This document shows, one piece after another, positions 7,116 to 15,214 of a DNA stretch of 64,000 nucleotides (position 1 is its first letter; each line of letters opens with the position of its first letter). Below the pieces are notes generated by a model. That model saw only the letters and a program-made list of their open reading frames with translations, was not told where the DNA came from and searched no databases. The position numbers were made by a program, and so were the translations under genes. Source of the DNA: an uncultured Christensenella sp. Lineage in GTDB: Bacteria > Bacillota > Clostridia > Christensenellales > Borkfalkiaceae. The DNA is taken from positions 62,001 to 126,000 of the forward strand of contig CAJUFY010000006.1 of assembly GCA_910586245.1 (NCBI GenBank), written 5' to 3'.

Positions 7116-9067
7116 CTGACCGCGCCGCCGCTTGCAAGCGGCTTTTCGGGAGAAACAAGACTCAGATTCCCGTTTTCGTCCTCGGCGCAGAGAATCATTC
7201 CCTCCGACAGAACGCCCCGCAGTTTTACGGGTTTCAGGTTGGTTACGACGACGACTTTTTTACCCACCATCTCTTCCGGCGTATAATACTTTGCAATGCC
7301 CGAAACGACGGAGCGCACTTCTTCGCCGATCTTTACCGTTTCGTGCAAAAGTTTATCGGATTTTTCCACCCGCTCGCAGGCGATGACTTCGCCAACTTTC
7401 AGTTCGACTTTCGCAAAATCGTCGATGGTGATTTCCATTTTCTTCGGCTCCTCCGCCTTTGCTTCTTGCGGCTTTTCCCGTTTCATCGCCCGAACGAAAG
7501 CGTCCACTTCTGCAAGTTCCTTTTTGACGTCGATCCGCGGGAAGACGGGCGGGAGTTTTTCGATCTTTGCGCCCGCTTTCAGCCCGCCGAACGCAAGGGC
7601 GTCGAATCCCGCGCCTTCGTCGCACCCGAAGCTCTTTAAAATGAGCGCAGGCGCTTTGGTGAGGAAGGGCTTTAACAGAATCGCGGCGATGCGCACGCAT
7701 TCCGCCAGATTGTAAAGCACCGTACCCAGCCGTTCGCGCTTCGTTTCGTCTTTGGCGAGCAGCCACGGCGTCGTTTCGTCGATATACTTGTTCGCGCGGG
7801 ATACCAGCGCGAAAATTTCCGCCAGCGCGTCCGGCGCGTTGAGTTTTTCCATGGCGGCGCGCACCTTTTCAAACGCGCCTTCGGCAACGGCGATCAACTC
7901 GCAATCCAAGCCATCACGCGCGGCGGGCGCGGGAAGCTCCCCGCCGAAATACTGCCCGATCATCGCCGCCGTACGGGAAACCAAGTTCCCGAAATCGTTG
8001 GCAAGATCGGCGTTGATGCGGTTGAGCAACTTTTCGTTTGTGTATTCGCCGTCGCTGCCAAAGGGAATCTCACGGAGCAGGAAGTAGCGCACCGCGTCCG
8101 TGCCGTAACGCTTGACGAGTTCGTAAGGATCGGTCAGTTCGCACTTGACCGCGTCCTGTTTGCTCTTCGAAAGCTTTTCGCCGCCGATCAGAAGCCACCC
8201 GTGTCCGTAAATCTGTTTGGGAACGGGCAATCCGAGCGCCATTAAAATCGCGGGCCAGATGATTGCGTGGAAGCGCACGATCTCCTTGCCTACCATGTGC
8301 AGATCGGCTTCCCAGTATTTGCGGAAGAGCGCGTCGTCCCCGCTCAGATAGCCGAGTGCGGAAATATAGTTGGACAGCGCGTCGATCCAGACGTATGCGT
8401 AATGGTTGGGATCGAAAGGCAGCTGCACCCCCCACTTCACGGTGGTGCGCGACACACACAAGTCCTGCAGCCCCGGCTTTAAGAAATTGTTCACCATTTC
8501 GTTCACACGCGACTTGGGCTGTAAAAATTCGGGGTTGTCCTCGTACAGTTTTAAAATACGGGGCGCGTATTTGGAAAGACGGAAGAAATAACTCTCTTCC
8601 TTTTGCAAGTTCACGGCTCTGCCGCAATCGGGGCACTTTCCGTCCTTCAACTGCGCCTCCGTCCACATGCTCTCGCACGGGGTACAGTACCAACCGCTGT
8701 ATTCCGATTTATAGATATCGCCGCTCTCGTACAGCTTTTCGTAAATCTTCTGTACGCACTTCACGTGGTCCTCGTCCGTCGTACGGATAAAGCGATCGTA
8801 GCCGACGTCGAGCAGATTCCACATCTCTTTGAGCTGCGCAACGAGCGGATCGATGAATTGCAGCGGCGTAATTCCGCGGCTCTTCGCTTCTTTTTCCACC
8901 TTCTGCCCGTGCTCGTCCGTGCCCGTCAGAAAAAAGACGTCTTCGCCGAGCATCTTATGAAAGCGCGCGAGCGCGTCGCAGATGACGGTGGTATAGCAAT
9001 GCCCGATATGCCAGTTTCCGCTGGGGTAATAAATCGGCGTGGTGATGTAATATTTTTTGCGTTCCAT
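7112..9067 (-). CDS. metG: Methionyl-tRNA synthetase
   Basis: A 651-residue class I synthetase that charges tRNA-Met. The HIGH motif is His20-Ile-Gly-His23 and the KLSKS loop is near residue 300 (GGEKLSKSKQD). A four-Cys zinc knuckle (CTPCE...CPDCG) lies near 128-147. The C-terminal 110 residues (EITIDDFAKVELKVGEVIACERV) form the dimerising tRNA-binding OB domain found in the Bacillus type. The ATG at 9067 follows GAGAGAGG. It heads the metG-tatD-radical SAM operon. Confidence 0.97.
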   Translation of the reverse strand: MERKKYYITTPIYYPSGNWHIGHCYTTVICDALARFHKMLGEDVFFLTGTDEHGQKVEKEAKSRGITPLQFIDPLVAQLKEMWNLLDVGYDRFIRTTDEDHVKCVQKIYEKLYESGDIYKSEYSGWYCTPCESMWTEAQLKDGKCPDCGRAVNLQKEESYFFRLSKYAPRILKLYEDNPEFLQPKSRVNEMVNNFLKPGLQDLCVSRTTVKWGVQLPFDPNHYAYVWIDALSNYISALGYLSGDDALFRKYWEADLHMVGKEIVRFHAIIWPAILMALGLPVPKQIYGHGWLLIGGEKLSKSKQDAVKCELTDPYELVKRYGTDAVRYFLLREIPFGSDGEYTNEKLLNRINADLANDFGNLVSRTAAMIGQYFGGELPAPAARDGLDCELIAVAEGAFEKVRAAMEKLNAPDALAEIFALVSRANKYIDETTPWLLAKDETKRERLGTVLYNLAECVRIAAILLKPFLTKAPALILKSFGCDEGAGFDALAFGGLKAGAKIEKLPPVFPRIDVKKELAEVDAFVRAMKREKPQEAKAEEPKKMEITIDDFAKVELKVGEVIACERVEKSDKLLHETVKIGEEVRSVVSGIAKYYTPEEMVGKKVVVVTNLKPVKLRGVLSEGMILCAEDENGNLSLVSPEKPLASGGAVR

Positions 9068-9087
9068 AAACGTACCTCTCTCTTTGT

Positions 9088-9116
9088 ATTATAGCGCAAC
9101 GGGCGCGAAATGTAAA
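9088..9116 (-). promoter_or_regulatory. metG: Promoter of the metG operon
   Basis: On the minus strand TTTACA (9111-9116), 17 nt, TATAAT (9088-9093), about 20 nt before the metG ATG. Confidence 0.75.
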
Positions 9117-9117
9117 T

Positions 9118-9678
9118 TTATTTTCGCGCGAAATAATCTTCCCGCAAAATCGCGCGGTGCACGACGTCCGTCCACTCGCCGGTCGAAAGCAAACGGGCTT
9201 CTTTGCGGAACGTTCCCTCGTACGCAAGCCCGCACTTTTCCATGACTTTGCCCGAAGCGGGATTTTCTGCCGCGTGCGAGGAAGCAATGCGGCGAAACCC
9301 GACCTCTTCGAAAAGAAAGCGCAACACCGCGCCGTACGCTTCCGTCATGATTCCCTTACCCCAGTATTTGCGCGAAAGGCAGTAGCCCGTCACCCCGCTT
9401 TCGGTTTGCTCTTCGACGGACACCATCGCGATATCGCCGATCGGCTCGCCGCCGAGTTCGATCGCCCAGTGATACGTTCGGGGCAGTTTGCTCTCTTCTT
9501 CCCAAAGCGCGCAGATTGCGCGGGTTTCCCCGACGTTCTTATGCGGCGTCCAGGTAAGAAACTTCGTCACGACGGGATCGCTCGCCCAGTTTGCGTACAT
9601 CGCCTCCGCGTCGGTTTTGCGAAACGGGCGCAGAATCAATCGTTCCGTCTTTAAAATTTTACTGCCGAGATGATTCAT
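9118..9678 (-). CDS. GNAT N-acetyltransferase, RimJ/RimL type
   Basis: A 186-residue acetyl-CoA-dependent acetyltransferase. The N-terminal TERLILRPFRKTDAEAMYANWASDP (about residues 8-32) and the late RRIASSHAAENPASGKVMEKCGLAYEGTFR (about 132-162) are typical of RimJ/RimL, which acetylate ribosomal-protein N-termini. Relatives also act on antibiotics or metabolites. The acetyl-CoA loop is RKYWGKGIMTEAYG. I chose the ATG at 9678 (MNHLGSK): a GGGGG tract lies 8 nt upstream and a consensus promoter precedes it. Its stop is close to the metG promoter, but it is a separate transcript. Confidence 0.9.
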   Translation of the reverse strand: MNHLGSKILKTERLILRPFRKTDAEAMYANWASDPVVTKFLTWTPHKNVGETRAICALWEEESKLPRTYHWAIELGGEPIGDIAMVSVEEQTESGVTGYCLSRKYWGKGIMTEAYGAVLRFLFEEVGFRRIASSHAAENPASGKVMEKCGLAYEGTFRKEARLLSTGEWTDVVHRAILREDYFARK

Positions 9679-9708
9679 CGCGTTTGCCCCCGTAAGTAGA
9701 TTGAAAAT

Positions 9709-9737
9709 ATTATACCGATTCCCGCGCCCGCTGTCAA
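9709..9737 (-). promoter_or_regulatory. Consensus promoter of the GNAT gene
   Basis: TTGACA (9732-9737) and TATAAT (9709-9714) on the minus strand, 17-nt spacer, both perfect. Confidence 0.85.
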
Positions 9738-9751
9738 GAGAACGGGGCTTC

Positions 9752-9780
9752 GTATATTTGCGCGCGGACAATCATAAAAT
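9752..9780 (+). promoter_or_regulatory. Possible sigma-E promoter of spmAB
   Basis: GTATATTT (9752-9759), 13 nt, CATAAAAT (9773-9780). This resembles the mother-cell sigma-E pattern (ATA-type -35, CATANNNT -10). No sigma-A -35 is present at the right spacing. In Bacillus the spmAB genes are sigma-E dependent. The GTG start at 9786 leaves almost no leader. Confidence 0.4.
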
Positions 9781-9785
9781 ACAGC

Positions 9786-10334
9786 GTGAACGTTATTTTT
9801 GCGGCGGTCTTTTGCGTAGCCGCCGTCCTTTTTTGCATTTCCGATCCCAACGGCTTTTTGCCCGCCATGCTTGCAGGCGGCGAAAAAGCGGCGACGCTTT
9901 CCCTTTCCCTGCTTGCCGTGTACTGCGTGTGGCTGGGATTTTTTAAAGTGCTTGAAAAGAGCGGGCTTGCGGGCAAACTTTCAAACGCGGTTTTTCCGCT
10001 TGCGAAAAAGCTCTTCCGCACGAACGACAAAGAAGCCGTGTACCTTGCAAGCTGTAACCTTTCGGCAAATTTTCTGGGCTTGCCCGGCGCGCCCACGCCG
10101 TTGGGCGTGAAAGCGGTCGAAAAATTTTACGCGGCGAAAAACCGCTACGCCGCCGACATGCTGTTCGTCCTCAACGCGACCAGCCTGCAACTGCTCCCGA
10201 CGACGGTGATCGCCCTGCGCCTTGCAGCGGGATCGCAATCCGCCGCCGATATCTTTTTGCCCACGCTGATCGCGACGCTGTTTTCCTCTTTGCTCGGCGC
10301 CACGCTGGTCGCAATCACGAGGAAACGCAAATGA
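9786..10334 (+). CDS. spmA: Spore maturation protein A
   Basis: A 182-residue polytopic membrane protein of the nucleoside-recognition (Gate) fold. It shows the SpmA pattern: GFFKVLEKSGLAGKLSNAVFPLAKKLFR near residues 49-76, then NLSANFLGLPGAPTPLGVKA near 93-112. SpmA and SpmB together are needed for full dehydration of the spore core. The GTG at 9786 is preferred because the protein begins directly with the first membrane helix; I see no ribosome site. It overlaps spmB by 4 nt. Its presence indicates that the organism, or its recent ancestor, makes endospores. Confidence 0.93.
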   Translation: MNVIFAAVFCVAAVLFCISDPNGFLPAMLAGGEKAATLSLSLLAVYCVWLGFFKVLEKSGLAGKLSNAVFPLAKKLFRTNDKEAVYLASCNLSANFLGLPGAPTPLGVKAVEKFYAAKNRYAADMLFVLNATSLQLLPTTVIALRLAAGSQSAADIFLPTLIATLFSSLLGATLVAITRKRK

Positions 10335-10843
10335 AATATTTCGCGCTCGTAATCCCCGTTCTGTTCCTCGCGCTCTTCGTGTACGCGCTGGTGCGAAAAA
10401 TCAAACTTTACGACTGTTTTACCGAGGGCGTGAAGGAAGCTGCGCCGCTCGTGCTTTCTCTTTTCCCCTATCTTGCCGCGATCCTCATGCTTTCGGAACT
10501 GTTCGAACGCAGCGGACTTTCGGGATATCTTACCGCGCTGCTTTCCCCCGCCTTCCGCGGAATCGGCATTCCGCCCGAAATCGCAAAGCTCGTACTCATG
10601 AAGCCTTTTTCGGGAAGCGGCTCCACCGCGCTGCTTTCCGAAATTCTGGCGCAGTACGGCGCCGACAGTTACGTGGGCAGGTGCGCGTGCGTTTCTTACG
10701 GTTCGAGCGAAACGGTGTTTTATATTTCCGCCGTTTATTTTGCGGGCGTGAAAAATAAAAAATTGTTAAAACCAGTTCTGATCGCTCTGTTTGCAAACTT
10801 CGCGACGGTCGTATTCGGGTGCTTTTTATGCCGATTTTTGTGA
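10331..10843 (+). CDS. spmB: Spore maturation protein B
   Basis: A 170-residue membrane protein with the second half of the Spm gate. It shows FTEGVKEAAPLVLSLFPYLAAILMLSELFERSGLSGYL (about residues 31-68), LMKPFSGSGSTALLSEILAQYGADS (about 92-116) and SYGSSETVFYISAVYFAG. These are standard SpmB motifs. It is coupled to spmA by an ATGA overlap. The pair is thought to form a complex in the forespore or mother-cell membrane that influences spore water content. Confidence 0.94.
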   Translation: MKYFALVIPVLFLALFVYALVRKIKLYDCFTEGVKEAAPLVLSLFPYLAAILMLSELFERSGLSGYLTALLSPAFRGIGIPPEIAKLVLMKPFSGSGSTALLSEILAQYGADSYVGRCACVSYGSSETVFYISAVYFAGVKNKKLLKPVLIALFANFATVVFGCFLCRFL

Positions 10844-10901
10844 TTTTCATTCAAAATGTTAAAAAATAAAGTATTTCGAAATTTTCGAGAATGAAATTCA
10901 C
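10840..10901. repeat. Spaced 13-nt inverted repeat overlapping the spmB stop
   Basis: The sequence at 10840-10852 and its near-complement at 10889-10901 differ at one position and are separated by 36 AT-rich nt. It may be a weak terminator after spmB. The rest of 10902-10957 is A/T-rich with nothing else recognisable. Confidence 0.35.
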
Positions 10902-10957
10902 AAGACTTGTAACAAAAAATAGAAAAATAAATTTTTTAAAAAATACCGTCGAATTCT

Positions 10958-10986
10958 TTGCTTTTCGCCGAATATTGCATTATAAT
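10958..10986 (+). promoter_or_regulatory. Promoter of an intergenic candidate small RNA
   Basis: TTGCTT (10958-10963), 17 nt, perfect TATAAT (10981-10986), with no protein gene downstream before a strong terminator. Confidence 0.6.
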
Positions 10987-10992
10987 GAGATC

Positions 10993-11092
10993 ACAAACAA
11001 CGCAGATGCGTTTTGAAAAAGCTCATAATTTTTCCCCCTTATCATATAGTAAAACCCTTCGGGACGCGAGTTCCGGAGGGTTTTACTTTTTC
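10993..11092 (+). ncRNA. Candidate ~100-nt small RNA
   Basis: The unit runs from a predicted start near 10993 to a near-perfect 16-bp hairpin (11049-11064 with 11071-11086, 6-nt loop) followed by TTTTT. No convincing ORF ends before the hairpin. Between promoter and terminator are about 55 nt of unstructured, A/T-rich RNA with a short CGCAGATGCG stem. This is the architecture of a trans-acting regulatory RNA. The same hairpin also serves as terminator for the O-antigen ligase operon arriving on the other strand. No Rfam family is recognised. Confidence 0.45.
11049..11091. terminator. Strong bidirectional terminator
   Basis: 16-bp stem (two G-T pairs) with loop CGCGAG and a T-run on the plus strand. 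It lies between the candidate RNA and the O-antigen ligase stop at 11115. Confidence 0.85.
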
Positions 11093-11114
11093 GCCGTATC
11101 GTGCGGGGGGCAGA

Positions 11115-12542
11115 TTACCGTCGCCCGCGTAATTTTTGTTTTTGCGGATTGCCGCCGCGCAGATCGGCGCCTTCCATCAACACGAGCAGAATCGAATACA
11201 GGATCGCCGGCCCGATGTTGAAGAAATGACAATCCATGAATCCCGTAAGAATGATCACGCCGAAGGATAGCACGACGAAATATTTTTCCGCGGTAGGACG
11301 GCGGAACGCCACCCAAAACGTTTGAAAACGGTGGACGGCATAGGCAACCGCCATCACGATTCCGCCCGTCGCAAGCAACTGCAACACGGTGTTGTGCGCC
11401 TTGAAAAAGCCCAGAAAGTTCATTCCTTCCAGCCAGCCGTCGCCGCCCCAGCCCACGCCGAACACGGGATGCGCAAGGAAATACGCCCACGCTTTTTCGA
11501 AGAGCGGTTTGCGCCCGTTCCCGTCCGCCTTGATCTGAAAGAGGGAATGGAATAAAATTTCGATCTCGTCGAAAAACACGATCGTGCAGACGACGGTTAC
11601 GGCTGCCAGCGCGAGCAACGCGATAACGTGCAATCCGCGCTCCCACCCGCGGGATTTGACGATCACGGAAATCAACCCGACCAAATAAATAACTGCGCCG
11701 AACAACGCGGAGCCGCGGCTCTGCGTGAGCAAAACCGCAAGAAAGAACACCGCGGAAAGAACGGTATAAATGAAGCCGCACTTTTGCGTCGCCGCAAAAT
11801 ACAGCACGGCGGGAATACACATTGCCATGACGCAGCCGATCACGTTATAATTCGCCCAGCCCGTATAAAGATTCCAACGAACCACGACGCCGTTCTGCAT
11901 TACGCCGGGGTTGAAATACATATCCGAAATTTCCAGCACGAGCCCCGCGCCGATAATGGCGAACAGCTTCGCCCAGTAGCCTTTTTCTACGGACTTCCAG
12001 TCAACCGCATAATAAAAGAAGAAATAAAACAGACAGACGGAAAAAATCTGCACCGCGCCGAAGAGGACGGTGTCCGTGCCGTAATATTTGCTGAACGCGC
12101 CGCCGAGCAAATAGGAAACACCGAGAACCGCAAACCCGATCGCCAGCCGCGGCGCCCGCTTTTTGGGCGCATACATGCAGAACGTGACCAACCGCGCGAT
12201 CATAAACAACACGGCGACCGCAAGAATCATATACAGCTGCAACTGCACTTCGGGTCGGGCAAACGCCGTGGTATTGGGATTGCGGTCGGGACTGTTCGCG
12301 GGGGAAAAGGTCATATAGCCGCAGCAGGCGATGCAGATAAGACCGCGCATATCTTCCGCAAACAGGAACATCAGAATGCCGATCGCGAGATAACAGTAAT
12401 AGACGGGAATTTCCCACGCAAAAACTTCGGCGCACACCATGAGCACCGTTACGACGCCGATATGCCACCCCGAACGGAAATAAGCGCGCAACGCGCGCAC
12501 CAACTTCCCCTCTGCAATTTTTGGAAATACTTCCGTCAACAT
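11115..12542 (-). CDS. O-antigen ligase / Wzy-like polymerase family membrane protein
   Basis: A 475-residue protein with about 10-12 membrane helices. The WaaL/Wzy-type signature is a hydrophilic loop around residues 340-390 followed by HPVFGVGWGGDGW and FFKAHNTVLQLLATGG, with the conserved His of AHN. QSRGSALFGAVIYLVG (about 272-288) is the usual (T/S)xSRG segment. These proteins join lipid-linked glycan chains to acceptors or to each other outside the membrane; in a Gram-positive the product would be a capsule, teichoic acid or glycoprotein glycan. It begins 25 nt after the rsmI stop, so it is likely in that operon, although no ribosome site is obvious. No glycosyltransferases are nearby. 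Confidence 0.85.
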   Translation of the reverse strand: MLTEVFPKIAEGKLVRALRAYFRSGWHIGVVTVLMVCAEVFAWEIPVYYCYLAIGILMFLFAEDMRGLICIACCGYMTFSPANSPDRNPNTTAFARPEVQLQLYMILAVAVLFMIARLVTFCMYAPKKRAPRLAIGFAVLGVSYLLGGAFSKYYGTDTVLFGAVQIFSVCLFYFFFYYAVDWKSVEKGYWAKLFAIIGAGLVLEISDMYFNPGVMQNGVVVRWNLYTGWANYNVIGCVMAMCIPAVLYFAATQKCGFIYTVLSAVFFLAVLLTQSRGSALFGAVIYLVGLISVIVKSRGWERGLHVIALLALAAVTVVCTIVFFDEIEILFHSLFQIKADGNGRKPLFEKAWAYFLAHPVFGVGWGGDGWLEGMNFLGFFKAHNTVLQLLATGGIVMAVAYAVHRFQTFWVAFRRPTAEKYFVVLSFGVIILTGFMDCHFFNIGPAILYSILLVLMEGADLRGGNPQKQKLRGRR

Positions 12543-12567
12543 AATAAACCGATGATACCCCGAACGT

Positions 12568-13371
12568 TTACAAATCGAGCGTTTCTTTATACAGCTCGTT
12601 TTTGGTTACGCCGCGGTCGCGCGCGGCGCGTTTGAGCGCTTCCTTTTTTTCAAGCCCCGCCGCCATGTAATGCGCCACGTGTTCGCGCGCAGACAATGTA
12701 TTGAGCGGACTTTCCCCCGCCTTTGCGCCTTCGACGACGAGTACGTACTCCCCGCGCTTTTCCCCCGCGAGCCCTTCGCTCAAAAGAAAGGAGATGCTCT
12801 CTTCGTGAATTTTGGTGATTTCACGCACGGCGCAAGCGCGGCGTTCGCCGAACGCGCGGTACATGTCTGCAAGATATCCGTCCAGATCCTGCGGCGCGCA
12901 ATGGAACACAAGCGTTTCGCACGCGACGGAATACGTTTCGAGCAATTTTTTCCGCTCCCCCGCCTTGTCCGGTAAAAAGCCGAGAAAGGTAAATTTTTCG
13001 GAAGGCAGCGCGGAGAGCACGAGCGCGCACAAAAACGCGTTCGCGCCCGGAAGCACGGTATATGCTTCCCCCGCCGCGCGCAACGCGGCGCACACCGTAT
13101 TGCCGGGATCGGAAACCGCGGGCATGCCCGCGTCCGAAACGATGCAAACGTTTTTCCCCTCGCGCGATAACGCGACGATTTTCTCCGCCGCTTCCCGTTC
13201 GTTGAACTTATGGCAGGCGTACAGCGGTTTTTTGATTTCGTACGCGTTGAGCAATTTGAGCGTGTGACGGGTATCTTCGCAGAAAACCGCGTCGGCTGCT
13301 TTGAGCGTTTCGAGCGCGCGCAGCGTAATATCCTTGAGATTGCCGATCGGCGTCGCGACGAAATAAATCAT
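12568..13371 (-). CDS. rsmI: 16S rRNA 2'-O-ribose C1402 methyltransferase RsmI
   Basis: A 267-residue tetrapyrrole-methylase-fold enzyme that 2'-O-methylates C1402 of 16S rRNA in the decoding centre. Signatures are YFVATPIGNLKDITLRALETLK (residues 3-24), CEDTRHTLKLL, VSDAGMPAVSDPG (about 78-90) and LPGANAFLCALVLSALPSEKFTFLGFLP. The ATG at 13371 overlaps the trmN6 stop by 4 nt, with GAGGGAG upstream. The TrmN6-RsmI pairing matches Bacillus yabB-yabC. Confidence 0.97.
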   Translation of the reverse strand: MIYFVATPIGNLKDITLRALETLKAADAVFCEDTRHTLKLLNAYEIKKPLYACHKFNEREAAEKIVALSREGKNVCIVSDAGMPAVSDPGNTVCAALRAAGEAYTVLPGANAFLCALVLSALPSEKFTFLGFLPDKAGERKKLLETYSVACETLVFHCAPQDLDGYLADMYRAFGERRACAVREITKIHEESISFLLSEGLAGEKRGEYVLVVEGAKAGESPLNTLSAREHVAHYMAAGLEKKEALKRAARDRGVTKNELYKETLDL

Positions 13372-14039
13372 AACTCCCTCCCGTTTACGAGTACGGGCAA
13401 CACTTCCGCGCCCGCTTTGCCCCCTTTTACGGCGGAAACGAGCGCCGCGTAGGGGCGCGCCCCCGCCTTGCCCGCAACGAGCTGAATTTTTTTTGGTTCG
13501 AGCGCGTGCGCGTGCAGCGTATAGAGAACTTCGGGCAGACGGTCGGCGCGGTGTATCAGCGCGAAGCGACCGCCGAACTTTAAACAGCGCGCGGCGGAAG
13601 CCGCCAGCTCGTCCAGCGTGAGCGTGAGTTCCTTGCGGCAAACCGCTTTGTCCGCCTGCGCGTTTTCAAACCCGCCCCGCTCGTACGGCGGATTGCACAG
13701 GATCAAAGAAAATTTTTCGGTATATGCGGCGGGAATTTCCTGCAACCGCACGTTCTCCACGCAAAACGTTTGTTCCAGCCCGTTGAGCGCGACCGTTTTG
13801 CGGCTCATGTCGGCAAGTTCCTTTTGCATTTCGAACAGCGTCACCGAACGTACGCCCGTATTTTCCGCGTAAAAATGCAGCCCCACGATGCCGCTTCCCG
13901 AACAAAAATCGGCGACGGCTTCCCCCCGTTTCGCCTTTAAAAAGCGGCTCAGAAGCACGGAGTCCGAAGTAAAACGATAGCGTTCGCTATCCTGTATGAT
14001 TTTATAATTGCCTATCAGTAAGCTTTCGATAACTTCCAT
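13368..14039 (-). CDS. trmN6: tRNA1(Val) A37 N6-methyltransferase (TrmN6/YabB family)
   Basis: A 223-residue class I methyltransferase. The SAM loop is DFCSGSGIVGLHFYA (about residues 44-58) and the N6-adenine motif NPPY is in ILCNPPYERGG (about 115-125). The N-terminal QDSERYRFTSDSVLLSRFLK pattern is diagnostic of the YabB family. The function of the Gram-positive proteins is inferred from E. coli TrmN6. The ATG at 14039 follows GAGG. It overlaps rsmI by 4 nt and follows the ferredoxin gene across a terminator. Confidence 0.92.
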   Translation of the reverse strand: MEVIESLLIGNYKIIQDSERYRFTSDSVLLSRFLKAKRGEAVADFCSGSGIVGLHFYAENTGVRSVTLFEMQKELADMSRKTVALNGLEQTFCVENVRLQEIPAAYTEKFSLILCNPPYERGGFENAQADKAVCRKELTLTLDELAASAARCLKFGGRFALIHRADRLPEVLYTLHAHALEPKKIQLVAGKAGARPYAALVSAVKGGKAGAEVLPVLVNGREL

Positions 14040-14051
14040 ATCCTCATAAAA

Positions 14052-14078
14052 AAAGCGCGGCAAAGCCGCGCTTTTTCT
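14052..14078 (-). terminator. Terminator after the ferredoxin gene
   Basis: AAAGCGCGGC-AAA-GCCGCGCTTT perfect hairpin between the ferredoxin stop (14086) and the trmN6 start, followed on the minus strand by more Ts. Confidence 0.8.
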
Positions 14079-14085
14079 TTCTTGC

Positions 14086-14256
14086 TTATTCGGCCGTGAT
14101 TGCGCCAACCGGGCATCCGTCTTCGCAAGCACCGCAGTCGATGCACGTATCGGGATCTACCACGTACGTCGTGTCGCCGGGAGCGATTGCGCCAACGGGG
14201 CAGGTATCCGCGCAAGCGCCGCAGGATACGCATGCATCCGAAATTACATGAGCCAT
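14086..14256 (-). CDS. 2[4Fe-4S] ferredoxin
   Basis: A 56-residue clostridial-type ferredoxin. Two CxxCxxCxxxCP motifs are present: CVSCGACADTCP (about residues 8-19) and CIDCGACEDGCP (about 38-49). Each cluster takes its fourth Cys from the other motif, as in clostridial ferredoxins. It carries low-potential electrons for anaerobic redox enzymes such as pyruvate:ferredoxin oxidoreductase or hydrogenase. The ATG at 14256 follows GGAGG. It is a separate transcript with a TATAAT near 14290. It supports an anaerobic lifestyle. Confidence 0.97.
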   Translation of the reverse strand: MAHVISDACVSCGACADTCPVGAIAPGDTTYVVDPDTCIDCGACEDGCPVGAITAE

Positions 14257-14374
14257 GACAGCTAACCTCCATATTGATGTATTTATATTATACCACAATA
14301 ATTCCCGTTCGTAAAGCTTTTCGCAAAAAAAATTTTTTCCGACCGAATTCCGCTACGACGAACAGCCTCGCGCG

Positions 14375-15214
14375 TTACTCGCCGTCTTCTTTTCCGTTCT
14401 CGCCTTCGTGGCGGTATCTGAGGTCGGCGGCAGGGAAATCCCGATAGAAAAACGCGCCGTCTTTTTCGATTTTTACCTTAACGATCTGTTTGAGCATATT
14501 CACGGAAACGACGATCCCCTTTCCTTCGGGCGAACCGACCTGCCCGCCGATTTTAGGCATCTTTTTATACACCGAAGCGTAATACTCGTTTTCGTAGGAA
14601 AGGCAGCACATCAGTCTGCCGCACAGTCCGCTGATCTTGCCCGGATTGAGCGAAAGCCCCTGATTCTTCGCCATTTTAATGCTCACCTTTTTAAATTCCG
14701 GCATACAGCCCGCACAGCAGCACTCCCTGCCGCACGGCGCGATTCCGCCGAGGATGCGCGTTTCGTCGCGGATTCCCACCTGTTTCAGCTCGATCCGCAT
14801 ATGGAAAACGGAAGCGAGGTCTTTTACGAGTTCGCGGAAATCCACCCGTCCCTCTGCGGTGAACGTAAAGATGACCTTCGAACCGTCGAACGTAAATTCG
14901 CAGTCGATCAGCTTCATTTCCAGCCCGTGGGAGCGGACGCGCTCCTTCGCCGTTTTCAACGCCTCCGCACGCCGTTCTTCGTTGCGGCGCACCGTTTCCG
15001 TGTCTCTTTCGGTCGCGGCGCGCAAAACGGGCTTCAAGGGAGAAACGATTTCGCTCTCGTCCACTTCCTTTTCGGGATTGACGACGACCGCGTATTCGGG
15101 ACCGCGCGGCGTTTCTACGATCACGCCCTGCCCCCGTTTGAGTTCGAGTTTCCCCGCGCTGAAATAATAGGGCTTGCACCCGCCCTTAAATTTGATTACG
15201 ACAACTTTTGCCAT
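14375..15214 (-). CDS. ricT: RicT/YaaT, PSP1-domain regulatory iron-sulfur protein
   Basis: A 279-residue PSP1 protein. The N-terminal half has FSAGKLELKRGQGVIVETPRGPEYA (about residues 19-43). The C-terminal half has the Cys-rich blocks CGRECCCAGC and LCGRLMCCLSYE (about 168-215), which hold iron-sulfur clusters in the Bacillus Ric complex. RicT with RicA and RicF stimulates RNase Y maturation of mRNAs and affects sporulation, competence and biofilm. The ATG at 15214 follows GGAAGGAGAAGG and overlaps the holB end by 19 nt. The holB-yaaT order is conserved with Bacillus. Confidence 0.95.
   Translation of the reverse strand: MAKVVVIKFKGGCKPYYFSAGKLELKRGQGVIVETPRGPEYAVVVNPEKEVDESEIVSPLKPVLRAATERDTETVRRNEERRAEALKTAKERVRSHGLEMKLIDCEFTFDGSKVIFTFTAEGRVDFRELVKDLASVFHMRIELKQVGIRDETRILGGIAPCGRECCCAGCMPEFKKVSIKMAKNQGLSLNPGKISGLCGRLMCCLSYENEYYASVYKKMPKIGGQVGSPEGKGIVVSVNMLKQIVKVKIEKDGAFFYRDFPAADLRYRHEGENGKEDGE

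Noticed and set aside
10958..11221. Possible small protein on the plus strand
   Set aside because: It would read through the strong terminator at 11049-11091 and has no ribosome site; a small RNA is more likely.
11628..12635. 335-codon plus-strand frame
   Set aside because: Antisense to the O-antigen ligase gene, whose membrane pattern and motifs are clear.
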